From Streptomyces xylophagus (lineage in GTDB: Bacteria > Actinomycetota > Actinomycetes > Streptomycetales > Streptomycetaceae), in contig NZ_JNWO01000008.1 of the NCBI RefSeq assembly GCF_000716435.1, positions 372,001 to 436,000 on the forward strand: a stretch of 64,000 nt of DNA. The letters run 5' to 3'. Positions 25,967 through 33,612 of this stretch are shown piece by piece (position 1 is the stretch's first letter; every line of letters begins with the position of its first letter). The position numbers and the translations under genes were made by a program. The notes below the pieces were generated by a model. That model searched no databases. It was not told the origin of the DNA and saw only the letters and a list, made by a program, of their open reading frames with translations.

Positions 25967-26587
25967 TCAGAGGAAGCGGCCCCGGTGGAACAACAGCGGC
26001 GCCTCGCCCCCGTCGTCCGCAGTCCCGAGCGCGTCCACCCGCCCCACCACGATCAGATGGTCGCCCCCGGTGTGCACCGCGTGGATCGTGCAGTCGATCC
26101 ACGCCGCGGCGCCGCTGAGCCGAGGGGACCCGGAGGCCGGGGACGCGTCGTACGGCACGTTCGCGAACTTGTCCGTGCCGCTGATCGCGAAGCCGCGGCA
26201 CAACTCGCCCTGGTGGGCGCCGAGAACGTTGACGCAGAAGACGCCGGCGCGGGCGATGCGGGGCCAGGTCGTGGAGGTGCGGCCGACCATGAAGGCGACG
26301 AGGGGCGGGTCGAGGGAGAGGGAGGAGAAGGACTGGCAGGCGAAGCCGGCGGGGCCGGGTTCGCCGGCGGCCGCGGGGGCGGTGATCACGGTCACGCCGG
26401 TCGCGAACGAGCCCAGTACGCGCCGGAATTCACCCTGGTCCAGCGGCGCCCGCTCGTCGTCCCCGACGCACCGAAGCTCCGGCCGCGGCAGCGCCTCGAC
26501 AGGCTGCGCGGCCGGAGCGCTTCCGGCAGACCTGAGGTAGCGGACGGCGGCCGCTGCCGCTCCTGCTTGTCCCATCACACCACCCAT
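25967..26587 (-). CDS. Flavin reductase-like FMN-binding protein (HsaB type)
   Basis: 206-residue short-chain flavin reductase of the PF01613 family, which supplies reduced flavin to a partner monooxygenase. The core is FRRVLGSFATGVTVITA, then FACQSFSSLSLDPPLVAFMV and VFCVNVLGAHQGELC. The first ~50 residues are an Ala-rich extension. A TGACG operator ends three bases before the first ATG (26587); an ATG at 26575 is an alternative. It stands alone with its own operator, so the monooxygenase partner would be elsewhere in the regulon or outside the window. Confidence 0.88.
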   Translation of the reverse strand: MGGVMGQAGAAAAAVRYLRSAGSAPAAQPVEALPRPELRCVGDDERAPLDQGEFRRVLGSFATGVTVITAPAAAGEPGPAGFACQSFSSLSLDPPLVAFMVGRTSTTWPRIARAGVFCVNVLGAHQGELCRGFAISGTDKFANVPYDASPASGSPRLSGAAAWIDCTIHAVHTGGDHLIVVGRVDALGTADDGGEAPLLFHRGRFL

Positions 26588-26590
26588 TGA

Positions 26591-26609
26591 AGCTGACGGG
26601 TCATCAGAT
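26591..26609. promoter_or_regulatory. Operator site C
   Basis: AGCTGACGGGTCATCAGAT, with the same 15-base core as site A2, directly in front of the flavin reductase start. Confidence 0.85.
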
Positions 26610-26819
26610 AGGAAGGGGTGCGGAGGCGCGGGGGTGTGGGGGTGCGGGCCGTACCGGTCCGCACGGCCGGTTCACAGATTCCCGGGCAGAACATGGGAGT
26701 TACGTCGCCGCGCGGACCTCCTGGTGTCACCTCCAGCACACCCACCCCCAGCAGCGTTGCGGAACGACTGCCGCCGGTACCTCACCCGTGGCCGCCGTAA
26801 CCCGAGGAGTACTCACACG

Positions 26820-27413
26820 ATGAACCGTCTCACCGCACGCACCGGCGCCGCAGCCGTCGTGGCCGGACTCGCCCTGACGTTCGCCGCCGCCCTGCCCGCG
26901 CAGGCCGCCGACTCGACCGTGACCGAGTCCCAGTGGCTGACCGACGTCGCCGCCGTCACCGGCCCCGCGCAGACCTACATCGACTCCCGTGCCGCCGCCA
27001 ACACCTCGGGCGCCAAGCAGGCGATCGTGCTCGACATCGACAACACCTCGCTGGAGACCTACTTCGAGGGCGGCATCACCGTCCCGGCCACCCCGCCGGT
27101 GCTCGCCCTCGCCCAGGACGCGCACGCCAAGGGCATCAGCGTGTTCTTCGTCAGCGCCCGCAGCAACCTGTTCAACCTGGTCACCAAGTCCAACCTGACC
27201 TCGGTCGGTTACACGGTCGACGGCCTCTACGCCCGCACGGTCGCCCAGCTGCTGACCGAGTCCATCGCCGACTTCAAGACCTCCCAGCGCAAGGCGATCG
27301 AAGCCAACGGCTACGACATCATCGCCAACATCGGCAACAACACGACCGACCTGTCCGGCGGTTACGCCGACACGACGTACAAACTGCCGGACTACGACGG
27401 CCTGTTGGACTGA
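26820..27413 (+). CDS. Secreted HAD-type acid phosphatase (class B-like)
   Basis: Exported phosphatase of 197 residues. The signal peptide ends at about residue 30 (ALPAQAADS). HAD motif I is VLDIDNTSLE with D72 and D74, motif II is FFVSARS, and the late IGNNTTDLSGG corresponds to motif IV, with a less acidic sequence than usual. It should act outside the cell on phosphate esters. GAGGAG precedes the ATG in a leader resembling that of the propeller gene at 18753. Confidence 0.85.
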   Translation: MNRLTARTGAAAVVAGLALTFAAALPAQAADSTVTESQWLTDVAAVTGPAQTYIDSRAAANTSGAKQAIVLDIDNTSLETYFEGGITVPATPPVLALAQDAHAKGISVFFVSARSNLFNLVTKSNLTSVGYTVDGLYARTVAQLLTESIADFKTSQRKAIEANGYDIIANIGNNTTDLSGGYADTTYKLPDYDGLLD

Positions 27414-27439
27414 CGCGCGCCGCGCACCCGGCACACGCG

Positions 27440-27468
27440 GACCCCTGCCGATCACGTCGGCGGGGGTC
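27440..27468. terminator. Bidirectional stem-loop
   Basis: GACCCCTGCCGA (27440-27451) pairs with TCGGCGGGGGTC (27457-27468), with one G-U-type position, between two convergent stop codons. Confidence 0.8.
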
Positions 27469-28962
27469 TCAGCTCTTGTTCAGCGACCGCGTCACGCCCG
27501 CGACGACTGCCGTCGTCAGCAGCCAGCCGGCCGCGATCAGGGCGTAGGCGAGCCATTGCGCGGGGCTTCCGTCCGCCCAGTACCAGGCGGTGCGCTGGCC
27601 GAGGCCGCCGATGGGGATCAGCAGGTCGAGGGTGTAGACGAGGGGGTTGAACGGCGGGCCCTGGCCGGCCTGGGTCTGTTTCGGCGACCCGGCGTCGAAG
27701 ACGACCGTGCCGAGGACGGCCAGGGCGACGATCCACACTCCGGCCAGCCAGGGGCGGTAGCCGTAGCCGACCAGGCCGTCGAGCAGGTGCCCCCACACCC
27801 GGCCGGCCGGATGCAGAGTGCTGCGGCGGTGGCGCTGCTTGGCCAGAAGAACCTTGCGGGCGTCGTCCTCGTGGCCGATCTGCCGGTACCAGCTCGCCAA
27901 CTGCTCGTAGGGCTGCGGGGCGTAGCCGGGCTCGCGTCGGATCCACGCGACGCGGCGCGTCACGTCGTGGCCTCGTGGACCGTCCTTGGACTGGAGGGAG
28001 GCATAGCTGAACCCTTGGAGTCTCACGACGCCCGGCCAACTGCTCTCGCCGTCGTGCAGGACCGAGACGTGGGCTCCTCGCAGGTCCACCGCGCCGGCGG
28101 GCGGTGCGGCGGGGGTGAAGTGGAGATCCGCCGCCTGCATCCGCGAGCAGTCCAGGGCCACGTCCTCGCCGTTCAAGAGGGCGCCGTCGAAGGTGAGTTG
28201 ATCCGACACCTGCGCACCGCGCAGCCGTACGGTCCCCTGCGCGGTGAAGCCGTCGGAGAAGACCAGGGTCTGCGCCACGGCGTTGTCCGCGAGGAGCGCC
28301 GGGCCGTCGGGGTTGTCCAGCCGGGCTCCCTCCATGAACAGGCCGCCGGGCAGGTGCGCTCCGAGCAGTCGTATCCCGCCGTGTGCGGTGAAGCCTCTGC
28401 GGCAGAAGACCCCACCCTCCATGACCAGACCACCGGCGAACAGCGCCCAGCCGTTCGGGGCGGACAACGTCGCCCCGCCCAATTGCAGTTCGCCCGCGAT
28501 GCGAGCCCTCATGAGCGAGAGCCTGCCGTGCAGAACCGACCGCTCCAGGCTGAGGGTGCCCGCCATGGAGGCCAACCTCGCGTCGATGCCGGGCACTTGG
28601 CAGCCGATGATCCCGATCGTCCGCGTGGCGGCTCCGTAGAAGCTCGGCGCCTCCTCGAACCAGCAGTCCTCGAACCACAGCATGTGCCCGATGTCCGCGT
28701 CGGCGAGGTCGAGTCGACCGGTGATCCGCGCGCCGGCCACCCGCAGCGCGGTGACCGCTCCCGGCGGTGCCGCGTTCGCCCCCCGCGCCAGAGCCGTCAC
28801 GACGGCCGCCCGAAGGGTGCGCTCCGGCCCCCAGTCCGCCCCTTCGGCCGGATCGTCCCCGCTCGGCGTGCCCACACGCAGGTCCACCCGGCGGCCTTCG
28901 GGGAAGGCGTCCCACAACTCCCGCTCCGGCGCGGTCATTTCCTCGTACGGCAGCATCGACAC
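27469..28962 (-). CDS. Membrane protein with predicted beta-helix repeats and C-terminal helices
   Basis: 497-residue protein. Residues about 75-330 show a repeating pattern of short beta strands (LRVAGARITGRLDLADADIG, LSLERSVLHGRLSLMRARIAGELQLGGATL, IRLLGAHLPGGLFMEGARL, VRLRGAQVSDQLTFDGALL). It resembles pentapeptide-type right-handed helices, with a repeat of about 20 residues. The C-terminus has two strong membrane helices (WLAGVWIVALAVLGTVVF; WLAYALIAAGWLLTTAVVAGV). Streptomyces genomes often label this type membrane-associated oxidoreductase, but I see no cofactor motif. The start may be GTG 28962 or ATG 28956. It may be cotranscribed with the upstream hydratase, 30 bases away. Confidence 0.75.
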   Translation of the reverse strand: MSMLPYEEMTAPERELWDAFPEGRRVDLRVGTPSGDDPAEGADWGPERTLRAAVVTALARGANAAPPGAVTALRVAGARITGRLDLADADIGHMLWFEDCWFEEAPSFYGAATRTIGIIGCQVPGIDARLASMAGTLSLERSVLHGRLSLMRARIAGELQLGGATLSAPNGWALFAGGLVMEGGVFCRRGFTAHGGIRLLGAHLPGGLFMEGARLDNPDGPALLADNAVAQTLVFSDGFTAQGTVRLRGAQVSDQLTFDGALLNGEDVALDCSRMQAADLHFTPAAPPAGAVDLRGAHVSVLHDGESSWPGVVRLQGFSYASLQSKDGPRGHDVTRRVAWIRREPGYAPQPYEQLASWYRQIGHEDDARKVLLAKQRHRRSTLHPAGRVWGHLLDGLVGYGYRPWLAGVWIVALAVLGTVVFDAGSPKQTQAGQGPPFNPLVYTLDLLIPIGGLGQRTAWYWADGSPAQWLAYALIAAGWLLTTAVVAGVTRSLNKS

Positions 28963-28992
28963 AGCGTAGAGAGTGCGGGCCGGGAGAGCCCG

Positions 28993-29790
28993 TCAGCGCC
29001 CCCGGTACCCGGGGCTCCGCCGCTCCACGAAACTCGCCACCCCCTCCCGCGCGTCCTCCGTCGTCATGTTGATCTCCTGTGCCGCCGCCTCCGCCGCGAA
29101 CGCGGTCGCCCGGTCGCTGTCCAGGGAGACGTTCACTAACTGCTTGGTGAGGGCGAGGGCCCGGGTCGGGCCGGTGGCGAGGCGTTCCGCCCATTCCCTG
29201 GCCGTCTTCTCCAACTCCCCGTCCGGTACGACCCTGTTGACGAGGCCGAGCCGTTCCGCGTCCGCCGCGCCCACCGCGTCGCCGAAGAACATCAGCTCCT
29301 TCGCCCGCTGCGGGCCGAGCAGGCGCGGCAGGAGATAGGCGCCGCCGCCGTCCGGGACCAGGCCCCGTCGTACGAACACCTCGATGAACCTCGCCGACTC
29401 TGCGGCCAGTACGAGGTCGCAGGCCAGGGCCAGATGGGCGCCGAGGCCGGCCGCCGTGCCGTTCACCGCCGCGATCACCGGTTTCTCGCAGTCCAGGACG
29501 GCGGCGATCAGGCGTTGCGCACCCTGGCGGATCGTGCGGGCCACATCACCGGCCACTCGTTCCCCGGAAGCCGTCGATCCCCGCAGATCCGCGCCCGCGC
29601 AGAAGCCGCGGCCGGTGCCGGTGAGGACCACCGCCCGTACGGACGGGTCCGCCGACGCCTCGGCCAACAGGGTTATCAGGCGGTCCCGTTGGTCCGGGGT
29701 GAGGGCGTTCAGGGTCTCGGGGCGATTCAGCGTCAGGTACGTGACCTGGCCCGCGACAGCGTGCTCGACCTCGGTCGTCGGCCCGGTCAT
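28993..29790 (-). CDS. Enoyl-CoA hydratase/isomerase (crotonase family)
   Basis: 265-residue crotonase-fold enzyme adding water to a 2-enoyl-CoA or acting as an isomerase. It shows LNRPETLNALTPDQRDRL, the first oxyanion loop GRGFCAGADL, the second AAVNGTAAGLGAHLALACDLV and GLVPDGGGAYLLPRLLG. One position usually Glu in hydratases is kept only partly (GTAAGLG), so isomerase or hydrolase activity is possible. The ATG at 29790 overlaps the stop of the ADP-forming synthetase (ATGA). The C-terminal VERRSPGYRGR is standard. Confidence 0.92.
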   Translation of the reverse strand: MTGPTTEVEHAVAGQVTYLTLNRPETLNALTPDQRDRLITLLAEASADPSVRAVVLTGTGRGFCAGADLRGSTASGERVAGDVARTIRQGAQRLIAAVLDCEKPVIAAVNGTAAGLGAHLALACDLVLAAESARFIEVFVRRGLVPDGGGAYLLPRLLGPQRAKELMFFGDAVGAADAERLGLVNRVVPDGELEKTAREWAERLATGPTRALALTKQLVNVSLDSDRATAFAAEAAAQEINMTTEDAREGVASFVERRSPGYRGR

Positions 29791-32012
29791 CGGCACACCG
29801 CCAGCGCGTCCAGCGCCACCGCGCCCTGCCCCCGGGGCAGCACCATCAGCGGGTTGATGTCCAACTCCGAGAGCACGGCGCCCAGTTCGAGGGCCATCCG
29901 CTGTACACGCAGGATCACCTCCACCAGGGCGTCCAGGTCCGCCGGGGGGCGTCCCCGTACCCCGTCGAGCAGGGGACGGCCGCGCAACTCGCCGAGCATC
30001 TCGGCCGCCTGGTCCTCCCCGAACGGCGGCACCCGTACCGCCACGTCCCGCAACACCTCGACCAGCACCCCGCCCAGCCCGACCGTCACCGTCGGCCCGA
30101 ACAACTCGTCCTGGGTGACGCCGACCACCATCTCGACGCCCCGCTCGACCATCTGGCAGACCAGCACACCGTCCAGGGTCACGTCCTCGTAGCGGGCGAT
30201 GTCCGTCAACTCGCGGTACGCGTCCCGGACTTGGCTCGCCGATGTGAGGCCCACCTTCACCAGGCCCAGTTCCGTCTTGTGCGCGATCTGCGCGCCCGAC
30301 GCCTTCATCACCACCGGGTAGCCCACAAGCCCCGCCGCCCGTACGGCCGCCGCCGCGCTGGTCACCAACTGCTCGCGGGGGACCCGGATGCCGTAGGCCC
30401 GGAGGAGTTGTTTCGCCGCGTGCTCGCTGAGTTGCTGGCCCGGGCGCATCAGGGCCTGGGCCTTGCGGAAGGACGGGGAGACGGTGCGGGGGGCCTCGTC
30501 GAAGGGGGAGCGGTAGGCGCGGACGAAGCGGTGGTGGGAGAAGTAGGCGCGCAGGGCCGTGATGCAGTTGCCCACCGTGCGGAACGTCGCCACCCGTGAG
30601 GAGCCCAACAGCGCCTCGCGGTACGCCGGTTCCGTTCCCACCGGTGAGCCCCACACCACGCACACCAGCTTGTCCGTGCGCTCGGCCGCCGCCACCAGGT
30701 CCTCCACCAGCTTGTCGCTGAGGGGCGGGAACGGGCCCGTGATCGGGCAGACCAGCACCCCGACCTCCGGGTCGTCGAGTATCGCGTCGATGATTTTCCG
30801 GCCGCGCCAATCACCCACCGGGTGACCGCCGTTGTCCACCGGGTTCGCCACGCTCAGGTACGGCGGTATCCACTCATGGAGCTCGGACTGCTTGGCCGAC
30901 GACAGCTGCGGCAGCCGTAGGCCCGCCTCGCTCGCCAGGTCGGCGAAGTGCGCGCCCGTGCCGCCGGAGATCGAGTACACGACCACGCCCTCGGCCGAGG
31001 GCGGCTTCGCCCGGGCCAACAGCGTTGCCGTGTCCTGGAGTTCGTCCAGGCCGTCGACGCGGATCACGCCGAACTGGCGCATCGCGGCGTCCACCACCGT
31101 GTCCGCGCCGGTGAGTTTGCCGGTGTGGGACGCGGCCGTGCGGGCGCCGGTCTCGGTGCGGCCGACCTTCACCGCCACGACCGGGACCTTGCGGCGGGCG
31201 GCGCGGTCGGCGGCCAGGAGGAAGGAGCGGCCGTCCTTGAGGCCCTCGACGTAGCAGGCTATGGCGCCTACTTCGGGGCGTTCGGCGAAGTAGGAGATGA
31301 AGTCCGCTGTCTCCAGGTCGGCTTCGTTGCCGGTCGGGGCCCAGTGGGAGAGCCGGATGCCGAGTTGCTGGAGGGCGAAGACCGGGCGGCCCTGGTGGCC
31401 GGACTGGGTGATGAGGGCGATCGCGGGGCCGTCGAGATCCTCGCGGAAGTTCTCGAAGGCGTTGAGGTTGGTGTTCGGGCCGAGGAGACGCAGGCCCGAT
31501 CGGCCTACGGCGGCTGCCAGTCGGTCCTGCGCCAGTGCGCCCTCCTCGCCCGTCTCCGCGAAGCCGGACGCGAAGGCGACCGCGAACTTCACCTTTGCCT
31601 CGGCGAGTTGCTCGATCACGGGGAGCGGGTCGGCCACCAACACCACGGCCAGGTCGACCTGTTCGGGGAGATCGGGGACGGAGGGGAAGCAGGGGACGTC
31701 GAAGACCGCCGTGCGGGTGGGGTGGACCGGGTGCAGGCGGGCCCCCACCCGGTCCGCCCAGGCCATGAGTTGGCGGGTGATGCCCGTGTTCGGGCGTCCC
31801 TCCGCGTCCGAGGCGCCGATCACGGCGACCGACTCGGGGCGGAAGAATCGGTCCAGGTCGGGTACGCCGGCGTACAACGGCCGTCCGCCGACGTCGAGAT
31901 CGTCGACGTCGGCGGGCCTGCCGTGGACGGCGGGGCCGGGTTGCTCACCGCAGGCGATGACCCGGGCCCGGCGGGAGTCGGTGGTGAGGGTGCCGTGGGT
32001 TGATCCAAGCAT
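29787..32012 (-). CDS. ADP-forming acyl-CoA synthetase (CoA-binding plus ATP-grasp)
   Basis: 741-residue fused NDP-forming acyl-CoA synthetase that links a carboxylate to CoA with ATP cleavage to ADP. Order: CoA-binding Rossmann domain (FRPESVAVIGASDAEG, about residue 55), succinyl-CoA ligase-like domains with TAASHTGKLTGAD around the phospho-His site, then an ATP-grasp domain from about 540 (GYPVVMKASGAQIAHKTELG) ending with LSELDINPLMVLP. The ATG at 32012 has AGGAGCGG upstream; the longer frame starts inside the operator region. Two TGACG operators lie just upstream. Coupled to the enoyl-CoA hydratase, so it starts a beta-oxidation-like module. Confidence 0.92.
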   Translation of the reverse strand: MLGSTHGTLTTDSRRARVIACGEQPGPAVHGRPADVDDLDVGGRPLYAGVPDLDRFFRPESVAVIGASDAEGRPNTGITRQLMAWADRVGARLHPVHPTRTAVFDVPCFPSVPDLPEQVDLAVVLVADPLPVIEQLAEAKVKFAVAFASGFAETGEEGALAQDRLAAAVGRSGLRLLGPNTNLNAFENFREDLDGPAIALITQSGHQGRPVFALQQLGIRLSHWAPTGNEADLETADFISYFAERPEVGAIACYVEGLKDGRSFLLAADRAARRKVPVVAVKVGRTETGARTAASHTGKLTGADTVVDAAMRQFGVIRVDGLDELQDTATLLARAKPPSAEGVVVYSISGGTGAHFADLASEAGLRLPQLSSAKQSELHEWIPPYLSVANPVDNGGHPVGDWRGRKIIDAILDDPEVGVLVCPITGPFPPLSDKLVEDLVAAAERTDKLVCVVWGSPVGTEPAYREALLGSSRVATFRTVGNCITALRAYFSHHRFVRAYRSPFDEAPRTVSPSFRKAQALMRPGQQLSEHAAKQLLRAYGIRVPREQLVTSAAAAVRAAGLVGYPVVMKASGAQIAHKTELGLVKVGLTSASQVRDAYRELTDIARYEDVTLDGVLVCQMVERGVEMVVGVTQDELFGPTVTVGLGGVLVEVLRDVAVRVPPFGEDQAAEMLGELRGRPLLDGVRGRPPADLDALVEVILRVQRMALELGAVLSELDINPLMVLPRGQGAVALDALAVCR

Positions 32013-32044
32013 CGGTCCGCCCGCTCCTGTGTGACAGCACAATT

Positions 32045-32063
32045 AACTGACGCAGTGTCAGAT
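32045..32063. promoter_or_regulatory. Operator site D1
   Basis: AACTGACGCAGTGTCAGAT, one core mismatch. Its 15-base core is the exact reverse complement of the D2 core. Confidence 0.85.
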
Positions 32064-32068
32064 TACTG

Positions 32069-32087
32069 AACTGACACTGCGTCAGGA
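32069..32087. promoter_or_regulatory. Operator site D2
   Basis: AACTGACACTGCGTCAGGA, one core mismatch, 24 bp centre-to-centre from D1, upstream of the ADP-forming synthetase. Confidence 0.85.
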
Positions 32088-32138
32088 ACTGTCGTGCACG
32101 CAAAGAACGCAGATGCCTCGGCCCGCGGCGGGCGATCC

Positions 32139-33332
32139 CTATGCCAACTGACCCTTGCGGACGCTCTTGGCGACCGCCTTCGCGATCTTCTCGGCGTCGA
32201 TCGCCATCTCGCGGAACATGCCGCTGATGGGGTTGGTGAACCCGGTGAAGTACAGGCCTGGCGCGTCCTTGGGGGTGTGCGCGCCGGTCGCGACCGGCTT
32301 GCCGCGGGCGTTCAGGACGCCGAGGTGGCCGACGAGGCCCTCCAGGGAACGGACGTATCCGGTGGCCGCGATCACGGCGTCGGGCCCGATGCGGTCGCCG
32401 CCGGCGAGGATCACCTTGCCGTCCTCGAAGCCCTCCACGGCCGTCACGACCTCGACCTGACCCTTGCGCACGGCGTCGATCAGACCGACGTCCTGCACCG
32501 GGATCGACCCCTCGTTGACCCGGCTGTACAGCCCGGTGTCGGGCCGGGCCAGCCCCTGCGCCGACAGGTCCGGCACGCTGAGCTTGGCCATCGGCCCCGC
32601 GAGCCGGTCGACGAGGCGGACCGGCAGCCGTCGTACGACGATGCCCGTGTACTGGGCCGCCCAGCCCGCGGTCGAGCGGCGCACGATGTGCGGGGCCGTG
32701 CGGACCGCGAGGCGCACGCGGGAGGCGCCGCCCTCCACCAGGTCGACCGCGATCTCCGCACCCGTGTTGCCGACGCCGACGACCAGGACGTCCCGGCCGG
32801 CGTAGGGCTGGGGGTTGCGGTAGTCGGCGGCGTGCAGGAGTTCGCCGGTGTAGGTGTCGCGGCCGGGCCAGTCGGGCAGCCGGGGGGTGTGGTTGGTGCC
32901 GGTGGCGACGACGACCGCGCGGCCGGTCAGCTCGCGGCCGCCGGTGGCGTGCAGCAGCCAGCCGGTGCCGTCCGCCGACCGCTCGATGCGGGACACCTCG
33001 ACGCCGGTGACGATCTCCAGCTCGTGGACCTCGGCGTACTTCTCCAGATAGCGCACCACGTCGTCCCGCGAGACCCAGCGGCCGAACCGGCGCGGCATCG
33101 CGAGCCCGGGCAGGCCCGACAGACGCCGGGTGGTGTGCAGGTGCAGGCGGTCGTAGTGCCCGCGCCAGGACGCCCCGACCCGGTCCGCCTTCTCCAGTAC
33201 GACGGCACGGATGCCCTGCGCGCGCAGCGCGTACGCGGCGGCGAGACCGCCGGGGCCGCCGCCGATGACGTACACGGGGCGGTCTGCGTGGTGCTGCGCC
33301 GCGGGGGTCGGGGACGCTGTGGAGTCGGCCAT
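32139..33332 (-). CDS. Flavin-containing monooxygenase (FMO/BVMO class B)
   Basis: 397-residue NADPH-dependent flavoprotein monooxygenase that could hydroxylate or Baeyer-Villiger-oxidise a substrate. The FAD motif is VIGGGPGGLAAAY (GxGxxG) near residue 25. The fingerprint region reads YTGELLHAADYRN, close to the FxGxxxHxxxY/W type, and the second nucleotide motif is VLVVGVGNTGAEIA. The C-terminus keeps ATGYVRSLE and LYFTGFTNPISGMFREM. ATG at 33332, with no Shine-Dalgarno sequence visible, so a leaderless mRNA is possible. No TGACG operator precedes it; placement in the catabolic region is suggestive only. Confidence 0.88.
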   Translation of the reverse strand: MADSTASPTPAAQHHADRPVYVIGGGPGGLAAAYALRAQGIRAVVLEKADRVGASWRGHYDRLHLHTTRRLSGLPGLAMPRRFGRWVSRDDVVRYLEKYAEVHELEIVTGVEVSRIERSADGTGWLLHATGGRELTGRAVVVATGTNHTPRLPDWPGRDTYTGELLHAADYRNPQPYAGRDVLVVGVGNTGAEIAVDLVEGGASRVRLAVRTAPHIVRRSTAGWAAQYTGIVVRRLPVRLVDRLAGPMAKLSVPDLSAQGLARPDTGLYSRVNEGSIPVQDVGLIDAVRKGQVEVVTAVEGFEDGKVILAGGDRIGPDAVIAATGYVRSLEGLVGHLGVLNARGKPVATGAHTPKDAPGLYFTGFTNPISGMFREMAIDAEKIAKAVAKSVRKGQLA

Positions 33333-33455
33333 GAGCGCGAGCGTAATCACATCCCACGTTGTTGGGTCTCGGTCAAGACCGGAATTGGTTGCGGATTGAT
33401 CACGGGTGTGGAGAACCGGGTGCGGCCGGTGACGTAGGGCCTCTGGTTTGTGGGG

Positions 33456-33500
33456 ACCGTGGGAAAAGGGACCCTGGGAAAAGAGATCGTGGGAAAAGCA
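33456..33500. repeat. Three tandem 15-bp repeats
   Basis: Units ACCGTGGGAAAAGGG, ACCCTGGGAAAAGAG and ATCGTGGGAAAAGCA sit head to tail between the monooxygenase and tannase genes, directly before a strong stem-loop. Confidence 0.8.
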
Positions 33501-33545
33501 CACGACGCCGAGCCCGCACGGTGCGCGGCGGGGCTCGGCGTCGTG
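33501..33545. terminator. Perfect 15-bp stem-loop
   Basis: CACGACGCCGAGCCC (33501-33515) pairs perfectly with 33531-33545 over a 15-base loop. It is about 70 bases beyond the stop of the minus-strand tannase-like gene and probably ends its transcript. Confidence 0.85.
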
Positions 33546-33612
33546 AGGCGGTGACCGGAATGTATGACGGGAAACCGGTACCGCGTCCTTGGGGACTGCG
33601 AGAGGCCGGGAT

